A stretch of 34,032 nucleotides of DNA, taken from positions 1-34,032 of the forward strand of contig DAOWHH010000008.1 in NCBI GenBank assembly GCA_030641525.1, given 5' to 3'. Source of the stretch: a bacterium. Its GTDB lineage: Bacteria > Patescibacteriota > Minisyncoccia > Phycocordibacterales > UBA12079. Made by a program: the position numbers and the translations under genes. Shown piece after piece: positions 29,659 through 34,032 of this stretch. Numbering within the stretch: the stretch's first letter is position 1; each line of letters begins with the position of its first letter. The notes under the pieces were generated by a model. It was not told the DNA's origin, ran no database searches, and was given only the letters and a program-made list of their open reading frames with translations.

Positions 29659-31836
29659 TTATTCAAAATGGATTAATTCTTTTGTTTTGACAACCCTCTC
29701 TTTAATAAGAGGGTATTTTTTTAATTTAGGATCTTTTTCTATTATTTGTTGAGCTTCTTTCCGAGAGGCTTCTAACATTTTTATATTTTTAATCGCTTCC
29801 ATTCCTAAATCTGATATACCCCATTGTTTATTTCCTATTAATTCTCCCGGACCTCTTATTTCAAGATCAAATTCTGATAATTCAAATCCATTTTTAGCTG
29901 TTTTGAGAGCATTTAATCTTTCTATTGTTTTTTTTGTTTTAGATTCGCAAAAAACATAACAATATGATTGATGATTACTTCTTATTACTCGTCCACGAAG
30001 CTGATGAAGCTGGGCTAAACCAAATCTTTCGGCTCCTTCTAAGATTATTACTGTAGCATTAGGAACATTAACCCCGACTTCTATTACAGAAGTGGCTACT
30101 AAAATAGAAATCTTTTTGTTAACAAAATCATTCATAATTTCTTCTTTTTCATTGGGTTTCATTTTGCTATGTAATATTCCTATTTCATATTCAGGAAAAA
30201 TTTCTTTTTTTAATCGTTTTGCTTCTGCTTTGACTGATTTTAATCTAAGAGCAGTGGCTTTATCTGGGTCAGGTTCATCAATACGAGGGCAAATTACATA
30301 CATTTGTCTTCCTTTCTTTAATTCTTTGCGAATTTTTTCATAAGATTCATTTCTTTTGCTTGGTGTAATAATATTTGTAATGATTGGTTTTCTTCCATGA
30401 GGCATTTCATCTAATAAAGTTAAATCTAGATCACCGTAAATACTCAAAGCAAGAGTACGAGGAATAGGAGTGGCTGTCATAGAAAGTAAATGCGGACATA
30501 GATTTTCTATTTCGGAATCTGATTTTTGAGTTAATCTTTTTCTTTGCATAAGTCCGAAGCGATGTTGTTCATCAATGATTACATAGGCAAGACTTTTAAA
30601 TTTTACTGATTTTGAGATAAGAGAGTGGGTCCCTATTAAAATAGGAATTGATCCGTCTTCAACCCATTTTAAAAGTTGAGCTCTTGAGATCTTTGTCCAA
30701 TCAGTTGGATCTACTTTAGACGGGAATTTACAACAACCACTTGAGGTAATCAGACCAATATTGATATTAAGGTGTGAAAAATATTTAATAAATGACTCAA
30801 AATGTTGTTTAGCTAATATTTCAGTCGGTACCATGTAGGCGGTTTGAAGATTCCCGTAATTTTTTCCGTTGGGTTTGGTGGTTGTGACAGCATAAACAGC
30901 TGAAGCAGCTACTGCTGTTTTTCCAGAACCGACATCTCCTTCTAAAAGTCTATTCATAGCAAAATTTTTTCCGAAATCTTCTAAAATCTGATTAATAGAT
31001 TTTTTCTGTGAAAGAGTTGGTGTGAAAGGGAATCTTTTTATAAACTCATTCATTTCCTTTTTAGTTTTTTTAATTTTGAAAGATGGATTTTCTTGATATT
31101 CTTTTTTTAATTTAGCTCGTGAAAGTTGAATAAAAAATATTTCTTCAAAAGCAAATCTTTTTCTTGCCGCTACAGCATCTGATTTTTTTTGAGGACTATG
31201 AATCCAAATCAGAGCTGTTTTGAGAGTAGGTAAATTATATTTCTTAAGAACTTTTTCAGGAATAGGATCTTCTAATTCATCTAAAATATTTTCAGAAAAT
31301 ATTTTTTGAATTTTATGATAAATCCATCCTGAATTTAATCCTCTTTTTTCTGAGTAAATGGGATAGATGAAATTATCTTTTTTTGAATTTTTAGAATTAA
31401 AAAGAGATTTATCAATATCTAAAGGAATCTCTGCTACAATTTTATATTCAGGGTTATTTATACATAATTGTCTGTTTCGCTCGGTGATTGTTCCTTGTAA
31501 TTTAACTGATGAACCAACAGCTAACATTTTGGCTATATATGGTTGATTGAACCAAATAGCTTTGATTGTTCCTGTGGTATCTTCCAAAATAGCTTCTGTC
31601 ATTGGTATTTTTTTGACATAGGCTTTTCTCATATTTATGCTTTTTACCTTGGCATAAATAATTGTTTTATCATTATTTTGAAGGTTTTTAATATTCTTTA
31701 ATTCTTCTGTATTCTCATAACGAGAGGGGAAATAAAATAACAAATTTTCTATGGTTTTCAGACCAATTTTTTTGAATGCTTTTTTCTGTACTTCTGTGGT
31801 ACGGAATTCTTTTTCTATCAGAGAATCTAAATTCAT
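29659..31836 (-). CDS. recG: ATP-dependent DNA helicase RecG
   Basis: 725 residues. RecG remodels stalled forks and Holliday junctions. A wedge/OB domain spans the first ~250 residues (YAKVKSINMRK, AILEDTTGTIKAIWFN). SF2 helicase motifs follow: I LEGDVGSGKTAVAAS, II IIDEQHRFG, III SMTATPIPRTLALSIYGDLDLTLLDEMP, the RecG-type ICPRIDEPD, V/VI ATSVIEVGVNVPNA and AQLHQLRGRVIRS. The C-terminal RecG-specific WGISDLG region is also present. TAGAAT lies exactly 6 nt before the ATG, so the mRNA should be leaderless. The 3' end overlaps a plus-strand terminator. Confidence 0.97.
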   Translation of the reverse strand: MNLDSLIEKEFRTTEVQKKAFKKIGLKTIENLLFYFPSRYENTEELKNIKNLQNNDKTIIYAKVKSINMRKAYVKKIPMTEAILEDTTGTIKAIWFNQPYIAKMLAVGSSVKLQGTITERNRQLCINNPEYKIVAEIPLDIDKSLFNSKNSKKDNFIYPIYSEKRGLNSGWIYHKIQKIFSENILDELEDPIPEKVLKKYNLPTLKTALIWIHSPQKKSDAVAARKRFAFEEIFFIQLSRAKLKKEYQENPSFKIKKTKKEMNEFIKRFPFTPTLSQKKSINQILEDFGKNFAMNRLLEGDVGSGKTAVAASAVYAVTTTKPNGKNYGNLQTAYMVPTEILAKQHFESFIKYFSHLNINIGLITSSGCCKFPSKVDPTDWTKISRAQLLKWVEDGSIPILIGTHSLISKSVKFKSLAYVIIDEQHRFGLMQRKRLTQKSDSEIENLCPHLLSMTATPIPRTLALSIYGDLDLTLLDEMPHGRKPIITNIITPSKRNESYEKIRKELKKGRQMYVICPRIDEPDPDKATALRLKSVKAEAKRLKKEIFPEYEIGILHSKMKPNEKEEIMNDFVNKKISILVATSVIEVGVNVPNATVIILEGAERFGLAQLHQLRGRVIRSNHQSYCYVFCESKTKKTIERLNALKTAKNGFELSEFDLEIRGPGELIGNKQWGISDLGMEAIKNIKMLEASRKEAQQIIEKDPKLKKYPLIKERVVKTKELIHFE
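29693..29722 (+). terminator. Plus-strand terminator embedded in the recG 3' coding region
   Basis: ACCCTCT-CTTTAATA-AGAGGGT-ATTTTTTT: a GC-rich 7-bp stem and T7, 41 nt after the 29122 gene. On the minus strand the same bases encode the KYPLIKERVV end of RecG. Confidence 0.8.
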
Positions 31837-31842
31837 TTTTCC

Positions 31843-31848
31843 ATTCTA
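31843..31848 (-). promoter_or_regulatory. -10 box giving a leaderless recG mRNA
   Basis: Minus strand TAGAAT, GGAAAA, ATG: a 6-nt spacing to the start codon, so the transcript should begin at the start codon. Confidence 0.5.
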
Positions 31849-31871
31849 GCATATTTTATCCTATTCTAAAT

Positions 31872-31896
31872 CTCCGGAGGTCCAACCTCCGGAGGT
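31872..31896. repeat. CTCCGGAGGT palindrome pair between recG and rbr
   Basis: CTCCGGAGGT-CCA-ACCTCCGGAG: arms that pair with each other, each containing the self-palindrome CTCCGGAG. Lies between the divergent recG and rbr promoters. It is GC-rich in an AT-rich spacer, so it may be an operator or a remnant terminator followed by TTTGTTTTT on the plus strand. Confidence 0.6.
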
Positions 31897-31974
31897 TTGT
31901 TTTTGTGGTGGTTTATTTTTTCTGATATAATTTTTTGTAGAAGATTAATATAAAAGATTAATTTAATAAAAATC

Positions 31975-32586
31975 ATGAAAAAAACTTTGGAAAATTTGGG
32001 TAAAGCGTTTTTAGGTGAAAGTCAAGCTAGAAACCGTTATTCTTTTTATGCAAAAATTGCTCTTAAAGAAGGTTATGAACAAATTTCGGAGATATTTTTG
32101 AAAACAGCAGAGAATGAAAAAGAACATGCTAAATGGTTATTTAGATTAATTAATGAATTGAAGGTCCTTAACTCTTCAGATGGGCGAGTTAAAGAAGAAA
32201 ATTTTGAAAAACTTGTTGTTGAAGCTGAAGTGCCAATGGTATTAGGTACTACTATTGAAAATCTTAAAGCGGCTATTGAAGGTGAACATTATGAAAATAC
32301 AGAAATGTATCCTGAATTTGCAGATATGGCTGAAGAAGAATGTTTTCCTGAAATTGCAAAAAGATTAAGAGCCATTGCTATTGCAGAGGAACATCATGAG
32401 GAAACTTATATTCGTTTACTTGATAATATTGAAAATAAAAAAGTCTTTCAAAGGGATGAAGAAAAGAATTGGGTTTGTAGAAAATGTGGTTATAGACATA
32501 CAGGAAAAGAAGCTCCTGAAAAATGTCCTTCATGCGATCATGAACAAAAATATTTTGAGTTAGATTCCTATATTTGTAATATCTAA
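31975..32586 (+). CDS. rbr: Rubrerythrin
   Basis: 203 residues. Rubrerythrin reduces hydrogen peroxide in anaerobes with a di-iron centre and a rubredoxin-type iron. The four-helix part shows iron-ligand motifs FLGESQARNRY (Glu), ENEKEHAKW (E--H), EGEHYENTEMYPEFA and AEEHHEETY (E--H). The C-terminal rubredoxin-like domain has WVCRKCGYRH and EKCPSCDHEQ. Nothing else redox-related is adjacent. It implies exposure to oxidants in an otherwise fermentative, anaerobic lifestyle (inference). No Shine-Dalgarno; TATAAT in TGATATAATTTTTTG about 50 nt upstream is the likely promoter. Confidence 0.95.
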   Translation: MKKTLENLGKAFLGESQARNRYSFYAKIALKEGYEQISEIFLKTAENEKEHAKWLFRLINELKVLNSSDGRVKEENFEKLVVEAEVPMVLGTTIENLKAAIEGEHYENTEMYPEFADMAEEECFPEIAKRLRAIAIAEEHHEETYIRLLDNIENKKVFQRDEEKNWVCRKCGYRHTGKEAPEKCPSCDHEQKYFELDSYICNI

Positions 32587-32587
32587 A

Positions 32588-33310
32588 TTACTTCATTGCT
32601 CTCTCTTTTAAATTTTTAGGCATTTTTTCTATTGCATAGCGTAAAGCTGTGCGAGGCATCTTCTTTTTATTCTCCATAACAAAATTAAAGACTTCTTTTT
32701 GCCAATGATCGCTAGCTACTTTTAACATCCACCCATATCCTTTTTGTACTAAATCATCTTTGTCTTGGAGTAATATTTTAGCTGTTTGAAAAACATTTTT
32801 CAGAATCTTTTTGTCATCTTTTTGAATAGGGTGAATGAGTATCACAGCAGAGACACGACGAAGCCAGTGATTGGGTGACTTTGTCCATTTTAAAACTTTT
32901 GGTAGTAATTCTGGATATTGATAAATCAAAGAACCAAAAGAATGAGTGCAAAAATCATCGCACTTAGACCAATTATTTACATATTTTTTTAATAAATTTT
33001 CAAAGATAATAAAATCAGATATAGAATATTGATTTTTAATTTTGAAAAGCCATTGGAAAGCGATTGTAGATTCCTCACAATAATCAGATTTAAGAAGAAT
33101 TTCGCATATTTTAAAAAGTTCTTTTTTATTTAGATTTTTAGGAAAATATTTATTAGCAATTTTACGCACAATAGGAGTTCTAACTCCATAAATTTTAATC
33201 GGTTTCTTAAAATATCTTTTTACTCCAATTTTATATTGAATATCTACTTCAGATTTTAATTCTTTTCTTATTTTAGAAATTATATTTGTATTTTTATTAT
33301 TGTTTAACAT
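32588..33310 (-). CDS. DNA alkylation repair protein, AlkD-like
   Basis: About 240 residues from ATG 33310 (the ORF track uses 33346, upstream of the promoter). AlkD proteins are HEAT-repeat glycosylases that remove 3- and 7-alkyl purines. KYVNNWSKCDDFCTHSFG corresponds to the Trp and catalytic Asp region of the family. CEESTIAFQWLF, NHWLRRVSAVILIHP and GYGWMLKVASDHW are the following HEAT helices with family Trp/Arg residues. TATAAT (33317-33322) followed by exactly 6 nt before ATG 33310 makes that start leaderless and favours it over 33346. It is convergent with rbr with a 1-nt gap. Confidence 0.9.
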   Translation of the reverse strand: MLNNNKNTNIISKIRKELKSEVDIQYKIGVKRYFKKPIKIYGVRTPIVRKIANKYFPKNLNKKELFKICEILLKSDYCEESTIAFQWLFKIKNQYSISDFIIFENLLKKYVNNWSKCDDFCTHSFGSLIYQYPELLPKVLKWTKSPNHWLRRVSAVILIHPIQKDDKKILKNVFQTAKILLQDKDDLVQKGYGWMLKVASDHWQKEVFNFVMENKKKMPRTALRYAIEKMPKNLKERAMK

Positions 33311-33316
33311 ATTTTT

Positions 33317-33322
33317 ATTATA
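33317..33322 (-). promoter_or_regulatory. -10 box giving a leaderless alkD-like mRNA
   Basis: Minus strand TATAAT, AAAAAT, ATG: the same 6-nt spacing as recG and recJ. It lies inside the 5' part of the longer ORF and decides the start. Confidence 0.6.
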
Positions 33323-33511
33323 ACTTATTTGTAGTTTTATCCACATAAAAAATATTTGTTTTTTTCAGTGAATATAATATGATGATTTTATCAGTGCAAT
33401 GTTCAATTAATTGATTAAGCTATGGAATGGATGCTTATCAAGTAGTTATTGTATTGTGTAGAGCTTTTGGCTCAAACTGAAAAGAAGTTCTTTTTTAAAT
33501 CTTTATCAAAA

Positions 33512-33518
33512 GAGGAGA
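33512..33518 (+). promoter_or_regulatory. Shine-Dalgarno of the 33524 small ORF
   Basis: AGAGGAG, 5 nt before the ATG. It is one of only three strong ribosome-binding sites seen in the window. The 160-nt leader upstream (33347-33511) holds a TATAAT at 33373 and a small GAGC-TTTT-GGCTC hairpin near 33461, but no convincing -35 box. Confidence 0.7.
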
Positions 33519-33523
33519 AATCA

Positions 33524-33643
33524 TGCCAGGTATTTGCGGAAATGCGACGATGAAGCGTTTGAGTATTTGTGAAAAAATGAAGAGTGCTGACAGAGCATCA
33601 CCATCTTTGAGAGAAGAAACGAACAACCAGGATAAAAAGTAAG
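33524..33643 (+). CDS. Small ORF of 39 codons with strong SD, unknown
   Basis: Too short for the ORF track. It reads MPGICGNATMKRLSICEKMK, then a polar charged tail ending NNQDKK and TAA. There are two cysteines, no TM helix and no recognised family. Support for translation: AGAGGAG 5 nt before the ATG in a genome where such sites are rare, codon choice richer in GC (GCG, ACG, GAC, CAG) than neighbours, and two hairpins including a U-tract terminator immediately downstream. It could be a small protein or a leader peptide, but nothing is translated downstream before the tRNA gene. Confidence 0.55.
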
Positions 33644-33662
33644 CCACAATCCGGTTTAGGTT

Positions 33663-33694
33663 GTTGAAAGAGGAAGGCTAAGCCTTCCTTCAAC
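33663..33694 (+). terminator. First hairpin after the small ORF
   Basis: GTTGAA-aga-GGAAGGC-TAA-GCCTTCC-TTCAAC: a 13-bp stem with a 3-nt bulge. Confidence 0.7.
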
Positions 33695-33695
33695 T

Positions 33696-33730
33696 CCCAA
33701 TTACTTCGTGTAATAGGGGGTTTATTTTTT
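33696..33730 (+). terminator. Second hairpin with U-tract after the small ORF
   Basis: CCC-A-ATTAC-TTCGT-GTAAT-A-GGG followed by GGTTTATTTTTT. Together with the preceding hairpin it forms a strong intrinsic terminator. Confidence 0.8.
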
Positions 33731-33943
33731 ATATAAAACTTTTTAATAAGGTTTTTTATTTTGTCTAATTTTATAATAAATTTGTGGAGATACGATCTTC
33801 ACAGATTAAATTAAAGATAGATTTTTGGAGTTTATTTTGATAATATAGGAATAAAGTAAAGCTTTATCTAATCAAAAGTTTATAAAGTCGAAAACTGATT
33901 GTAGAGAAGTTCGTCTTAAGAGGATTTATAAAGTTGAATATAT
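33731..33943. other. AT-rich spacer before tRNA-Ser
   Basis: No gene. A 9-bp hairpin TGTGGAGAT-ACG-ATCTTCACA lies near 33783-33803. A possible -10 (TATAAA near 33927) could serve the tRNA. Nothing else seen. Confidence 0.5.
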
Positions 33944-34030
33944 GGAGAGGTGGCTGAGTGGTCGAAAGCACCGCACTGCTAACGCGGCAAGGGTTAATAC
34001 CCTTCGCAGGTTCGAATCCTGTCCTCTCCG
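33944..34030 (+). tRNA. tRNA-Ser (anticodon GCU)
   Basis: Acceptor GGAGAGG/CCTCTCC, D arm starting TGGCTGAGTGG, anticodon loop CTGCTAA (anticodon GCT), long class II variable arm AAGGGT-TAAT-ACCCTT, T arm GCAGG-TTCGAAT-CCTGT, discriminator G. CA follows at the window edge, so CCA is not encoded. Confidence 0.95.
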
Positions 34031-34032
34031 CA

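Noticed and set aside
31872-31896. CTCCGGAGGT palindrome as the recG terminator
   Set aside because: It lies upstream of recG, not after it, between two divergent promoters.

Overview
The window is AT-rich and reads with the standard bacterial code: TGA ends recJ and the 26530 gene and is not reassigned. The gene content points to a small-genome candidate-phyla-radiation bacterium (Patescibacteria, probably of Parcubacteria type). The basis is the pair of secreted proteins with GYAWSDNIGWISF and GIGT-P-LDVVG repeats, very short spacers, almost no Shine-Dalgarno sequences, -10 boxes placed so close to start codons that several mRNAs should be leaderless, tRNA and tmRNA genes without encoded CCA, and divergent versions of core enzymes. 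The lineage is an inference; no rRNA gene is present to test it.

Layout. 1-2646 (minus): the 5' part of a trigger factor gene lacking the PPIase domain, a small membrane protein with acidic repeats, and nusA. 3051-9947 (plus): a surface/export block made of a secreted W-rich repeat protein, a second small membrane protein with acidic repeats, and a 1694-residue secreted repeat protein. 10158-13907 (plus): a degenerate PilB/GspE-type ATPase, tpiA and pgk. 13904-15196 (minus): a deoxyribosyltransferase-like protein, a HIT protein and a RelE/ParE-type toxin with ribbon-helix-helix antitoxin. 15307-19906 (plus): recJ, a DUF1653 protein, rnhA, comEC and a histone-H1-like basic protein. 20035-21784: an unknown membrane protein (minus) and a DUF4349 protein (plus). 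22125-23458 (minus): the trans-translation block smpB, a GIY-YIG nuclease gene and ssrA (tmRNA). 23685-29652 (mostly plus): ftsH, a LOG-family protein, an alpha/beta hydrolase, an unknown minus-strand gene, a transglutaminase-like protein, an HTH protein with a possible LAGLIDADG-like region, tRNA-Ile(UAU) and a PF06541-like membrane protein. 29659-34032: recG (minus), rubrerythrin (plus), an AlkD-like glycosylase (minus), a 39-codon small ORF with a strong Shine-Dalgarno, and tRNA-Ser(GCU).

The most striking material is non-coding. (1) An 85-bp leader element carries a -10 box and a hairpin and ends exactly at the start codon of two unrelated genes (smpB and the 4410 membrane protein). A third, tandem copy changes one stem pair from G-C to A-U on both sides. 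(2) A family of hairpins has constant ends (CTAAAACA...TGTTCG) but completely different stems. Members lie after comEC (supplying its stop codon), after ftsH, and directly against the 5' end of tmRNA, where two giant palindromes (31-bp and 29-bp stems) are joined. (3) A CCAGCTATCCGATAG palindrome occurs in two intergenic spacers and once in frame inside the PilB-like gene. (4) A small set of genes with textbook Shine-Dalgarno sequences, two of them with consensus sigma70 promoters, stands apart from the otherwise SD-less, partly leaderless genes.
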